Of a DNA stretch of 34,947 bases, positions 26,011-34,480 are shown one piece after another. Within the stretch, counting starts at the first letter, position 1. Every line of letters starts with the position of its first letter. The notes below the pieces were generated by a model. That model ran no database searches and was not told the origin of the DNA. It worked only from the letters and a program-made list of their open reading frames with translations. Origin of the DNA: Candidatus Gastranaerophilales bacterium (GTDB taxonomy: Bacteria > Cyanobacteriota > Vampirovibrionia > Gastranaerophilales > Gastranaerophilaceae). The stretch is taken from assembly GCA_944324385.1 (NCBI GenBank), contig CALUWD010000019.1, positions 1 through 34,947 on the forward strand, read 5' to 3'. The translations under genes and the position numbers were made by a program.

Positions 26011-26931
26011 GTGGATTTTGGCAGCTTTTACAGTTTTATATTATCTCAATTTCACCTGTTGCTAAAGTCGCTAAGCATGGTTAAACCAAGCATAAACATC
26101 ATTGAAATAGTTGTTTTAATTTTTGTTTTATTATATTTTTATCGAAAATACATAAAAGGTACACCCAGCGAAAACCTTGTAAGAGGGATGTTTGTACTTA
26201 TTTTTATGTGGATTTTTTCAGAACTTTTAATCAAGATAAATCTGCAAATTTTCGGCATGTTCATAAAAACCCTTGTCAGCGTTGTAATTTTCGGTCTTAT
26301 TGTGATTTTCCAACCTGAATTGAGGCGTTTTTTGGGCTATATAGGACAGTCAAATTTCTTTGAAAACGTTATTTTAAATAAAAAACATTTTAGTGTAAAA
26401 GAAACTAAAATTGACGTTGTAAAAGAGCTTATAGAAACAATTAAATATCTTTCAAAGTCTAAAACAGGCGGTTTAATTGTATTGCAGCGAGCAAACTCTC
26501 CCATAAACCACTCTGACGTTGGTACAAAGCTTGACGCTGATGTATCTCAAGAGCTTTTGCTAACAATTTTTTACCCCTCAACACCGCTGCATGATGGTGC
26601 AGTAATTATCGAAGGGGAGAAAATCCTCTCTGCAGGCGTACTTTTACCACTTACAGAAGACCCAAAATTAAGCTGGAGATATGGGACACGCCACAGGGCA
26701 GCTATTGGAATTACTGAAAGTTCAGACTGTGCTTGCATTGTAGTGTCTGAAGAAACCGGAGATGTTTCAATCGCAATTGATGGCGAACTTAAAAAATATG
26801 AAGATTTAGGCAAATTAAAAACAGATTTATCAAGAATTTTAGGCTACGAAGAAGAAGTTGAAGAACAAAAACCTGCTATTTTTAACCTTGATAAATTTTT
26901 ATCAAACAATGTGATACCTAAAAAAAAGTAA
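26011..26931 (+). CDS. cdaA: Diadenylate cyclase (c-di-AMP synthase)
   Basis: 306 aa with a GTG start preceded by AAGGA. Three N-terminal transmembrane segments lie between residues 28 and 100, then a DAC domain. The active-site motifs DGA at residues 195-197 (STPLHDGAVII) and RHR at 227-229 (GTRHRAAIG) are intact, so the enzyme should be active in making c-di-AMP from two ATP. A YbbR/CdaR partner and GlmM are not next to it, unlike in Firmicutes. Lies in the lysA operon. The C-terminus is acidic then basic and unstructured. Confidence 0.95.
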   Translation: MDFGSFYSFILSQFHLLLKSLSMVKPSINIIEIVVLIFVLLYFYRKYIKGTPSENLVRGMFVLIFMWIFSELLIKINLQIFGMFIKTLVSVVIFGLIVIFQPELRRFLGYIGQSNFFENVILNKKHFSVKETKIDVVKELIETIKYLSKSKTGGLIVLQRANSPINHSDVGTKLDADVSQELLLTIFYPSTPLHDGAVIIEGEKILSAGVLLPLTEDPKLSWRYGTRHRAAIGITESSDCACIVVSEETGDVSIAIDGELKKYEDLGKLKTDLSRILGYEEEVEEQKPAIFNLDKFLSNNVIPKKK

Positions 26932-26986
26932 GACTACTCTTTTTGTCTAATGAAGTTAGAAAATTATTTATTTATCATTAAACTGT

Positions 26987-27199
26987 ATGGAACAGTTTAT
27001 TGCGCAAAAAGACACACATATAGAGAAAAAACAAAGGGCAAAAGAATATCTTTTGCACTATCTTAGCGAGCTTAAACTGCACTTTAATCTAAATGATGAG
27101 GATGTCATTAAAGTTTTAAGAAAAACTTATTTTGAATTACACAAAGGAAGTATTGTCCAAAAATGGCTCTGTGTGGTAAAATCATTTTTACGTAAATAA
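26987..27199 (+). CDS. Small conserved-looking hypothetical protein, 70 aa
   Basis: A short, charged, alpha-helical protein (KDTHIEKKQRAKEYLLHYLSELKLHFNLNDEDVIKVLRKTYFELHK). Not recognised. The NLNDEDVIKVLRKTYFEL stretch is well-formed as amphipathic helices. It fills the 280-base gap between cdaA and the hydrolase gene on the same strand, 12 bases before the next start. Ribosome site is weak. Likely real, function unknown. Confidence 0.6.
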   Translation: MEQFIAQKDTHIEKKQRAKEYLLHYLSELKLHFNLNDEDVIKVLRKTYFELHKGSIVQKWLCVVKSFLRK

Positions 27200-27211
27200 C
27201 AGGAATTAAAA

Positions 27212-27850
27212 ATGATTATTAAAAAATTACCCTTGGGCCCAATTGAGGCAAATACTTACGTGCTTTTTGATGAAAAATCTAAAGAAGCACTTATAATAGA
27301 AGCCTCAGGAGATGCTAACGCTATAAAACAAGAACTGGACGCGCTTGGCGCAAATTTAAAATATATTTTGCTGACCCATGGGCATTTTGACCACGTTTTT
27401 GGGGTAAATGATGTTAAAAAGCTCTACCCTGATGCAAAAGTCTTTATTCACAAGGAAGATGAAGTTCTGACAGAAAATATTGCCCTGCAATGCGCTCATT
27501 TTGGTATTGATGGAGTCGAAAAACCTGAAATTGACGAGTATATTGATGAAAATACAAAACTTTCCATAGGCGATATTGAAATAAAAGTAATTCATACCCC
27601 GGGACACTCAAAAGGCTCTGTTTGCTACCTTTTGGGGGATGATTTATTCTCGGGTGACACTTTATTTTTTGAAGAAATTGGTCGTTGTGACTTATTCGGC
27701 GGTAGTTTCAGTGAAATTGAAAAAAGCATAAGAAATAAAATTTTTACGCTTGATAAAAATATTGCAGTGCACCCGGGGCACGGGCAAGACTCAACTATAG
27801 GGCATGAAATTAAATATAATGCATATTTTGGAGAAAATTCGAGGTATTAA
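27212..27850 (+). CDS. Metallo-beta-lactamase-fold hydrolase (glyoxalase II-like)
   Basis: 212 aa. The zinc-binding THGHFDHVFG (HxHxDH) motif, later His in VIHTPGHSKGSVCY, Asp in FSGDTLFFEEIGRCDLFGGS, and the final His in VHPGHGQDSTIGHE are all present. The family resembles YcbL and hydroxyacylglutathione hydrolase, thioester hydrolases. The short C-terminus lacks the glutathione-binding helical domain of classical glyoxalase II, so the substrate is open. AGGA precedes the start. Confidence 0.88.
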   Translation: MIIKKLPLGPIEANTYVLFDEKSKEALIIEASGDANAIKQELDALGANLKYILLTHGHFDHVFGVNDVKKLYPDAKVFIHKEDEVLTENIALQCAHFGIDGVEKPEIDEYIDENTKLSIGDIEIKVIHTPGHSKGSVCYLLGDDLFSGDTLFFEEIGRCDLFGGSFSEIEKSIRNKIFTLDKNIAVHPGHGQDSTIGHEIKYNAYFGENSRY

Positions 27851-28270
27851 ATGGAAATAAATTACGACGAACTTTTAGAAAAAGCAAAAGAAGTAAGTAA
27901 AAATTCATACTCACCATATTCAAAATTTAAAGTTGGCGCTGCAGTTATGTTTGAAAGTGGCAAAATATACTGTGGCGTAAATGTTGAAAATGTAAGCTAT
28001 GGAATCACACTTTGCGCTGAAAGAAGTGCAATTTCAAGCGCTATTTCATCAGGAGAAAAAACAAAAATTAAAGCAATAGCTGTTTATTCTCCAAATCAAA
28101 AAAACTGCCTGCCATGTGGTGCTTGTCGCCAGTGGTTAGCTGAATTTGCACCTGATAACACTCATAATTTAAAAGTTATACTTGAAGGCTGTAAAGGCGA
28201 AAGTGTCGCTTGGGGACTGGATGAAATTTTCCCTGACAGCTTTAAATTTACATATTGCCAGCCTGATTAA
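27851..28270 (+). CDS. cdd: Cytidine deaminase
   Basis: 139 aa. Small tetrameric-type zinc enzyme converting cytidine or deoxycytidine to the uridine form for pyrimidine salvage. Motifs: SPYSKFKVGAAV, GVNVENVSYGITLCAERSAISSAI (zinc Cys and catalytic Glu in CAE) and PCGACRQWLAEF (two zinc Cys). Begins directly after the hydrolase stop (TAA|ATG), so it is translationally coupled. Its end overlaps the convergent ROK kinase by 23 bases. Confidence 0.96.
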   Translation: MEINYDELLEKAKEVSKNSYSPYSKFKVGAAVMFESGKIYCGVNVENVSYGITLCAERSAISSAISSGEKTKIKAIAVYSPNQKNCLPCGACRQWLAEFAPDNTHNLKVILEGCKGESVAWGLDEIFPDSFKFTYCQPD

Positions 28271-29138
28271 ACTTTTCAAACCCTAAAAGTGCTGCACCAA
28301 TCATACCTGCGTAATTACCCGATGTCGCATGCAAAATTTTTGTTGGCAGTGTTACAATCTCATCATTTACCATTTCTTGCATATACTCTACATCGCAAAA
28401 ATTACCCATAGAGCCCGATAAAACAATACAATCAGGGTCAAAAATATCTGCAAGACCTACAAGCCCTGCTATAATGTAATTTTGCCAGATGTTATAGGCT
28501 CTAAGCATAGTAGCGTCGCCCTTATTAACACCTTCAATAATATCATAAGTTGTTATATCTTTGTTTCCTGTAAGTTCAATTCCTGTAATTCTTAAACCGT
28601 TACCAGACGCGTAAATTTCATAGCAATCAAAAGCTCCGCATGAACATTGCCTTTTTTTATCCATAGACATTTTAAAATGCATTTCACCTGCAACGCCTGA
28701 TTTACCCTTTAAAAGCTTACCGTCAATGATTATACCGCCACCTACACCTGTGCCCAGTGTAAGCGTAATGTTATTGTCCATACCTTTTGCGCTGCCTATT
28801 TTATACTCTGCCCATGCAGCGCAATTGGCATCATTTTCGACAAATACAGGTTTATTTGAAAGCGCACTAAAATCAGTTTTAGGATAACCGAAAGGCAAGT
28901 TTGCAGTTGAACAAATAACTTTTGTATTTTCCTTATTCACCCCGCCAGCCGTTGAAATTGCGCTAAATTCAACTTCACTTTCATGTTGAGCAATTATTTC
29001 TTTTAATTTTTCAATAATTTCTTCAGAACTCTTTGGGGTAGAGTGCTTTTCAATGTCTGAAACAATCTCGCCCGCTTCATTTACGTATGCAGCATAAATT
29101 TTTGTACCGCCAATATCAATGCCAAGTGCTTTTTTCAT
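28248..29138 (-). CDS. nanK: ROK-family sugar kinase, probable N-acetylmannosamine kinase
   Basis: 296 aa from the ATG at 29138, chosen for a GGAGA site 8 bases upstream; a longer ORF start does not fit the family. Phosphate-binding motif GIDIGGTKIYAAYV, ENDANCAAWAEYKIGSAKG (sugar-contacting), TLGTGVGGGIIIDG, and the zinc motif region RQCSCGAFDCYEIYASGNGL (C-x-C-G-x(3)-C). ROK kinases act on glucose, N-acetylmannosamine or other sugars. The nanE gene just upstream, overlapping by 4 bases, favours a ManNAc kinase. Glucokinase is the alternative. Confidence 0.8.
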   Translation of the reverse strand: MKKALGIDIGGTKIYAAYVNEAGEIVSDIEKHSTPKSSEEIIEKLKEIIAQHESEVEFSAISTAGGVNKENTKVICSTANLPFGYPKTDFSALSNKPVFVENDANCAAWAEYKIGSAKGMDNNITLTLGTGVGGGIIIDGKLLKGKSGVAGEMHFKMSMDKKRQCSCGAFDCYEIYASGNGLRITGIELTGNKDITTYDIIEGVNKGDATMLRAYNIWQNYIIAGLVGLADIFDPDCIVLSGSMGNFCDVEYMQEMVNDEIVTLPTKILHATSGNYAGMIGAALLGFEKFNQAGNM

Positions 29139-29818
29139 TTTAAAATCTCCGTAAATCTTTTTGTTATTAACTGCGGGCGGGTAATCGCCGAACCTATTAC
29201 AACACAAAATGCGCCAAAATCAAATGCCTTTTTAACTTGTTCAGGTGTCCAAATTTTACCCTCTACTATCACAGGTACATTAAAATCCCTGCTCAAAGCC
29301 TGACATAATTCATAATCAGGCTCATTAGGTTTATTTTGAGTTTCCCTTGTATAGCCGCTTAGAGTGGTTGAAACAATGTCTACACCCAGCTCTATTGCGT
29401 TTTTTGCCTCATCGTATGTTGCAATATCTGCCATAGCAAGCTTATTTTGTGATTTTATAAAGTTTATAATATCGCTTAATTTTTCACCATTTGGACGCTC
29501 ACGCATAGTAGCATCAAAAGCTACAATATCCGCCCCTGCCTCAATTATTTCTTTAGCATCGTTAAGCGTAGGTGTAATATAGACCACATCTAAAAAATTA
29601 TCAGGAATTTTAGATGGCTTTGTAATGCCTATTACAGGCAAATTCGGATACATTTTTTTAGCATTTTTAATATCCCTTTTTCCTGCAAGCCTTAGAGCAC
29701 ATGCTCCGCCATTTACTACACTTTGAATCATGGCATTTAGCGCAAGCTCTTGATACAAGGGCTCATCGGTCATAGCCTGAACTGAGACAACAATTTTTCT
29801 TTTCAAGTTTTGTAACAT
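29135..29818 (-). CDS. nanE: N-acylglucosamine-6-phosphate 2-epimerase (ManNAc-6-P to GlcNAc-6-P)
   Basis: 227 aa TIM-barrel protein. Core stretches: IVVSVQAMTDEPLYQ, GGACALRLAGKRDIKNAKK, PVIGITKP, GADIVAFDATMRERPNGEKL, MADIATYDEAKNAIELGVDIVSTTLSGYT, VIVEGKIWTPEQVKKAFDFGAFCVVIGSAITRPQLITKRF. With nanK it forms the two-gene ManNAc/sialic-acid salvage branch. NanA lyase is not in the window, so the substrate could also come from peptidoglycan or envelope sugars. Confidence 0.93.
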   Translation of the reverse strand: MLQNLKRKIVVSVQAMTDEPLYQELALNAMIQSVVNGGACALRLAGKRDIKNAKKMYPNLPVIGITKPSKIPDNFLDVVYITPTLNDAKEIIEAGADIVAFDATMRERPNGEKLSDIINFIKSQNKLAMADIATYDEAKNAIELGVDIVSTTLSGYTRETQNKPNEPDYELCQALSRDFNVPVIVEGKIWTPEQVKKAFDFGAFCVVIGSAITRPQLITKRFTEILK

Positions 29819-29921
29819 ATATGAACTACCTTTTAAACAAATTATACACCAAATTGACCATGATTTTTATTTTTGATTTATACTATTATACAGACACACT
29901 TAATTTAAAATAAGAGGAACT

Positions 29922-31214
29922 ATGACTAAACACAGTATTGAAAAACAAGAAAACAATCTTGTAAAAATTACCATCACAGTAGATGAAAAAACAGCAAATG
30001 ACGCTTACAACAAAACTTTAAAAAGAATCGGTTCAAACATTAACATTGCAGGCTTTAGAAAAGGCAAAGCCCCTGTTAATGTTATTGAAAAATATGTAGG
30101 TGCTGAAAGAATTAAAATCGAAGCACTTGAAAGCATTTTCCCAATGGAATTTTCAAAAGTTGCTCAAGAAGAAAAACTTGACCTTGCAACTCAACCGCAA
30201 ATTGAACATTTTGAATTTGAAAAAGGCAAAGATTTAACAATCACAGTGAAGGCAGAATTGAAGCCTGAAGTAAATCTTGCACCTTATAAAGATGTTGAGG
30301 TTGAATATGAAGAATTCAAAGGCGAAGAAAACGCAATGGATAAAGAACTTGAAGCGCTACAGAGCAGATTTGCAACTCTAGAAAAAGTTGACAGAGCTTC
30401 AAATAACACTGACGTTGTAGTTTTTGACTTTGAAGGCAGTGCAAATGGTGAGTTAATCGAACATGGCAGCGCTAAAAACTACACTTTAGATTTAGGCCAT
30501 TCAAACTTTATCCCAGGCTTTGCAGAAGGCCTTGTAGGGCACAGTGCAGGGGAAGAATTCACAATTGATGTTACATTCCCTGAAAATTACCATGAACCAA
30601 AGCTAAAAGGCGCACCTGCTCAGTTTAAAATTAATCTTCATGAAGTAAAAGAGCGCAAATTGCCTGAATTAAACGATGAATTGGCTAAAAAAGCAGGCAA
30701 ATTCGAAACTCTTGACGCTCTTAAAGAAGACATTAAAAAATATCTTGAAGACGCTAAAAACTTTGAAAACGAAAGAAGAAAATCTGACGCAATTTTCAAT
30801 AAAATTTACGATGAAACAAAAATCGACATTCAAGACACTATGATTGAGCGCGAAGTTGAAGCGGTAAGGGAAGAAACAAAACAAAACGCACTTCGCCAAG
30901 GTCAAGATTGGGAAAAAATCGTTGAAGCAGAAGGAAAAGATTCTGTTAACCAAAAATTGCGCGACGAAGCAATTAAAAGAATTAAAAATTCTTTAATTAT
31001 CGAACAAATTTCAAAAAATGAAAACATTAAAATCGAACAAAGTGATTTATTGGCACAAATTCAAGAAATTGCAAGAATGTATGGTTCAAACGCAACTTCA
31101 ATATTTGAAGAAATGAAGAAAAACCCATCTTCTTTTGCGCTTTTATCACAACAAATTGCAACAAGAAAAGTAAACGAGCTATTGCTCAGCGCTAATAAAT
31201 TCAACGCAAAATAG
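29922..31214 (+). CDS. tig: Trigger factor
   Basis: 430 aa ribosome-associated chaperone. The N-terminal ribosome-binding loop is FRKGKAPVNVIEKYVG. The PPIase (FKBP-like) domain runs about residues 160-245, with VVFDFEGSANGELIEHGSAKNYTLDLGHSNFIPGFAEGLVGHSAGEE. The C-terminal helical chaperone arms make up the rest. AGAGGAA SD precedes the start. First gene of the tig-clpP-clpX cluster, an order common in bacteria. Confidence 0.96.
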   Translation: MTKHSIEKQENNLVKITITVDEKTANDAYNKTLKRIGSNINIAGFRKGKAPVNVIEKYVGAERIKIEALESIFPMEFSKVAQEEKLDLATQPQIEHFEFEKGKDLTITVKAELKPEVNLAPYKDVEVEYEEFKGEENAMDKELEALQSRFATLEKVDRASNNTDVVVFDFEGSANGELIEHGSAKNYTLDLGHSNFIPGFAEGLVGHSAGEEFTIDVTFPENYHEPKLKGAPAQFKINLHEVKERKLPELNDELAKKAGKFETLDALKEDIKKYLEDAKNFENERRKSDAIFNKIYDETKIDIQDTMIEREVEAVREETKQNALRQGQDWEKIVEAEGKDSVNQKLRDEAIKRIKNSLIIEQISKNENIKIEQSDLLAQIQEIARMYGSNATSIFEEMKKNPSSFALLSQQIATRKVNELLLSANKFNAK

Positions 31215-31232
31215 TGAAAGGATAAGTATTAT

Positions 31233-31832
31233 ATGAGTTTTGTACCTGTAGTAATCGAACAATCATCACGCGGCGAAAGGTCTTTTGACATTTTCTCAAG
31301 ACTTTTAAGGGAGAGAATTATCTTCCTTGGAACACCTATTGATGATATGGTCGCAAACCTTGTTGTAGCACAAATGCTATTATTAGACAGTGAAAACCCT
31401 GAAAAAGACATTATGCTATACATTAACTCCCCGGGAGGTTCTGTAACAGCAGGTTTTGCAATCTATGATACAATGCAACATATAAGATCAGATGTATCAA
31501 CAATTTGCTTGGGTCAAGCAGCTTCTATGGGTGCATTTTTGCTCTCATCAGGTACAAAAGGCAAACGCCTTGCACTGCCTCACTCAAGAATACTTATCCA
31601 CCAACCCTTAGGCGGTGCGCAAGGTCAGGCAACAGATATTGAAATTCAAGCTAATGAAATCTTAAGAATTAAAAAATCCTTGAACAATATCCTTGCAAAC
31701 AACACAGGTCAACCGCTGAAAAAAATCGAAAAAGATACAGACCGCGACTACATTATGACACCTGAAGAAGCGGTTGAATATGGTATGATAGATAGAGTAA
31801 TAACTCTTGATACCGAAAATAAAGAAAATTAA
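31233..31832 (+). CDS. clpP: ATP-dependent Clp protease proteolytic subunit
   Basis: 199 aa serine peptidase that forms the 14-mer chamber. The catalytic Ser98 in [15 protein letters not shown] and His123 in [18 protein letters not shown] are present, and the [19 protein letters not shown] stretch carries the third-residue region. The N-terminal propeptide is short. It is 18 bases downstream of tig and 15 upstream of clpX, in one operon. Confidence 0.97.
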   Translation: MSFVPVVIEQSSRGERSFDIFSRLLRERIIFLGTPIDDMVANLVVAQMLLLDSENPEKDIMLYINSPGGSVTAGFAIYDTMQHIRSDVSTICLGQAASMGAFLLSSGTKGKRLALPHSRILIHQPLGGAQGQATDIEIQANEILRIKKSLNNILANNTGQPLKKIEKDTDRDYIMTPEEAVEYGMIDRVITLDTENKEN

Positions 31833-31847
31833 TTTGGAGAAAATTAA

Positions 31848-33155
31848 ATGGCAAAAATTGATGAACCTAATTTAAAATGTTCATTTTGCGGTAAAACGCA
31901 AGATCAGGTTAAAAAGCTTATTGCAGGACCTGATGTGTGCATTTGCGATGAGTGCATCGAGTTGTGCAATGAAATTTTAGATGAGGAATTATTCAACCTT
32001 AAGGGAGAAGAAAAAGCGCAAGAATCTGAGCTTCTCTACGAGGGAATACCTAAGCCCCACGAAATTAAAGCTTACCTTGATGAGCACATCGTGGGTCAGG
32101 ATGATGCCAAAAAAGTCCTTTCTGTAGCTGTTTACAACCACTACAAAAGAATTGCGCACAACATGGAAAATGAAAAATCCGATGTTGAAATCCAAAAAAG
32201 CAACATTCTTTTAGTAGGCCCAACAGGTTCAGGTAAAACTTTGCTTGCTCAAACACTTGCAAAACTTTTAAATGTGCCTTTTGCGGTAGCTGATGCTACA
32301 ACTTTAACTGAAGCAGGTTATGTAGGCGACGACGTTGAAAATATTTTGCTAAGGTTATACCAAAGTGCTGATTATAACGCACAAAAAGCCGAACGTGGCA
32401 TAATTTATATCGATGAAATTGATAAAATCGCAAGAAAATCTGAAAACCCATCTATTACACGCGATGTATCAGGTGAAGGCGTGCAACAAGCGCTTTTAAA
32501 AATGATAGAAGGCACTGTTGCAAACGTTCCCCCGCAAGGCGGCAGAAAACACCCGCACCAAGAATTTATTCAAATTGATACGTCAAATATCTTGTTTATT
32601 GTTGGCGGTGCTTTTGTCGGTTTGGATAAAATCGTAGAACGTCGTGCAGGAGAATCATCAACCGTTGGTTTTGGCTCAAAACCTGTTTCAGCCGCTGAAA
32701 AAGAACTTCAAGCAGCAAAAATGCTTAAAAAATTACAACCAGATGATCTGCTAAAATTCGGCTTAATTCCTGAATTTGTCGGCAGAATCCCTGTTTATAC
32801 AGTTTTAGACCCATTAGATGAAGAAACACTTAAAATGATTTTAACAAAACCCAAAAATGCTATTGTTAAGCAATATCAATGCTTAATGCAAATGGATGGC
32901 GTTGAGTTAAAATTCGACGATGAGGCAATTGACCTAATTGCTAAAGAAGCAATAAAAAGAAAGACAGGCGCTAGAGCACTTCGCTCAATTGTTGAAGAAA
33001 TCATGCTTGATGTTATGTATGAAGTGCCAACTAACCCTGAAATCAAGACTTTTACAGTCAGCGCTGACATGGTGAGAAAAAAAAAGAACGTAGCGGAGTT
33101 GATTCAGCTCCCGACGAAAAATAACTTGGAAAAAGTACAGGAAGACATCGCATAA
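31848..33155 (+). CDS. clpX: ATP-dependent Clp protease ATP-binding subunit ClpX
   Basis: 435 aa AAA+ unfoldase that feeds ClpP. The N-terminal zinc-binding domain has [10 protein letters not shown] and [10 protein letters not shown]. Walker A GPTGSGKT, pore loop [10 protein letters not shown], Walker [15 protein letters not shown] loop [13 protein letters not shown], then sensor and arginine-finger regions ([22 protein letters not shown]). Complete; GGAG SD. A promoter for the next gene follows immediately. Confidence 0.98.
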   Translation: MAKIDEPNLKCSFCGKTQDQVKKLIAGPDVCICDECIELCNEILDEELFNLKGEEKAQESELLYEGIPKPHEIKAYLDEHIVGQDDAKKVLSVAVYNHYKRIAHNMENEKSDVEIQKSNILLVGPTGSGKTLLAQTLAKLLNVPFAVADATTLTEAGYVGDDVENILLRLYQSADYNAQKAERGIIYIDEIDKIARKSENPSITRDVSGEGVQQALLKMIEGTVANVPPQGGRKHPHQEFIQIDTSNILFIVGGAFVGLDKIVERRAGESSTVGFGSKPVSAAEKELQAAKMLKKLQPDDLLKFGLIPEFVGRIPVYTVLDPLDEETLKMILTKPKNAIVKQYQCLMQMDGVELKFDDEAIDLIAKEAIKRKTGARALRSIVEEIMLDVMYEVPTNPEIKTFTVSADMVRKKKNVAELIQLPTKNNLEKVQEDIA

Positions 33156-33169
33156 GTGATGTAAATTTC

Positions 33170-33198
33170 TTGCTACCACAAAAAAATAAAGCTAGAAT
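33170..33198 (+). promoter_or_regulatory. Promoter of the SLH-domain gene
   Basis: TTGCTA (33170-33175), 17 bases, TAGAAT (33193-33198). It lies between clpX and the SLH gene, which starts at 33225. Confidence 0.5.
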
Positions 33199-33224
33199 AT
33201 TGCTATAACCGTTTGGAGAATAAA

Positions 33225-34400
33225 ATGAAAAAGATTTTTAAATTTTTTGCAGTTCTGATTTGCGCAGTGACAATGGGCATTTCAGGTGCTATGGCACAAA
33301 CTTTCAATGATTTGCCAAGCTCACACTGGGCTTATGAAGCTGTTGAGTATTTATACGAAAACGGCGTTGTAGTTGGTTATCCTGATGGCAGCTACAAGGC
33401 AGACAACAACGTAATTAGAGCGGAATTTTGCTCTATGGTTGTAAGTGCGCTAAGGTTGCGTGAAAAAAGTATTGATTCAATAAGAAACTTCAAAGACGTT
33501 GAAGACTGGTACTGGGCTTATAATGATATTCAACTGGCATCATTTTTTGACTTAGTAGTTGGTACACCTGATGGTTATTTTTACCCTAAAAACACTGTAA
33601 CACGTGCAGAAGCACTATCTGTTGTACTTAATTCTCTATCAACAAATGATATGACTCATGAAGAAGCTCTTGAAATTCTTTCAAAATACCCTGACGCAAA
33701 AGAAGTTCCGCTATGGGCTTTAGTTAAAACTGCAAAAGCTGTTCAAAACGGCTTAATGTACAATACTCCAGGACATGAACACACACTTGAACCAAATCGC
33801 CCTGCAACTCGTGGCGAAATTGCAATGTTCTTATATAAAATGATGGCGCAAGTTCAAATTCGCCCCAGCGAAAAACTTGCAGACAAGCAACGCCCAATTA
33901 TTAAAGATGGCTATGTTGTTGAAAATGCTTATTTTGACGGCGATGAAATTGTAATACCAGCTGGTACTATTTTACCTCTTGGTGTTATGGAATGTATTAA
34001 CGTACAAAAGGCAAAACCTGGTGATCCTTTTGTAGCGCGCGCTTTGGTTAACTTTGTAAATAAAGACAGACTGCTTTTAATACCTATTGGTACTCAATTC
34101 AGCGGTAAAGTCGTTAAAACTAAAAAACCTCTTAGATTCTTTAGAAATGCTTACATTGCACTACAAACAGAGTCTGTACTTGATAAAGACGGCCGTGTTG
34201 TAGGCCCTGCACTTGCAACTTTGGGTGAAAAAGAACCTGAAATAAGATTAATCAGAAATTGTCCGCATTTAACAAAAGTCCGCTACTATGGCACAAGAAC
34301 TCAAAAAATGTGGATACACAAATCTCAAAGGGTTGATTTCATTCTTCAAGAACCAATAAGAATTAAAATCTTAGACAACCAATTCATCCCTGAAGAATAA
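33225..34400 (+). CDS. SLH-domain envelope protein with C-terminal beta-rich domain
   Basis: 391 aa from the ATG at 33225, with GGAG 6 bases upstream; an earlier in-frame TTG was not used. A signal peptide is seen (MKKIFKFFAVLICAVTMGISGAMA, cut before QTFNDL). Three SLH-type repeats follow: FNDLPSSHWAYEAVEYLYENGVVVGYPDG, FKDVEDWYWAYNDIQLASFFDLVVGTPDG, and a more divergent third ending EPNRPATRGEIAMFLYKMM. SLH repeats anchor proteins to secondary cell-wall polymer or peptidoglycan. The C-terminal half is a beta-rich domain with PAGTILPLGVMECI and RLLLIPIGTQFSGKVVK, reminiscent of the VirB10/TrbI beta-barrel pattern; this resemblance is only visual. Confidence 0.85.
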   Translation: MKKIFKFFAVLICAVTMGISGAMAQTFNDLPSSHWAYEAVEYLYENGVVVGYPDGSYKADNNVIRAEFCSMVVSALRLREKSIDSIRNFKDVEDWYWAYNDIQLASFFDLVVGTPDGYFYPKNTVTRAEALSVVLNSLSTNDMTHEEALEILSKYPDAKEVPLWALVKTAKAVQNGLMYNTPGHEHTLEPNRPATRGEIAMFLYKMMAQVQIRPSEKLADKQRPIIKDGYVVENAYFDGDEIVIPAGTILPLGVMECINVQKAKPGDPFVARALVNFVNKDRLLLIPIGTQFSGKVVKTKKPLRFFRNAYIALQTESVLDKDGRVVGPALATLGEKEPEIRLIRNCPHLTKVRYYGTRTQKMWIHKSQRVDFILQEPIRIKILDNQFIPEE

Positions 34401-34435
34401 AAAATTAAATTAAGATTAATTTTTGTAAGTTTTGT

Positions 34436-34477
34436 AAAAATCCTTATTAATATGTATATATATTGATAAGGATTTTT
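34436..34477 (+). promoter_or_regulatory. Hairpin covering the clpB ribosome binding site; SLH terminator and/or RNA thermometer candidate
   Basis: AAAAATCCTTAT (34436-34447) pairs perfectly with ATAAGGATTTTT (34466-34477), 18-base AT-rich loop that can pair further. The 3' arm contains AAGGA, the Shine-Dalgarno of the clpB start at 34481. It could act as a terminator of the SLH gene (T-rich 3' arm) or as a heat-melting cover of the clpB start. Confidence 0.55.
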
Positions 34478-34480
34478 ATT

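Noticed and set aside
29139..29207. Longer start for the ROK kinase
   Set aside because: The extra 23 residues overlap nanE in another frame and do not resemble the family; the ATG at 29138 has a good GGAGA site.
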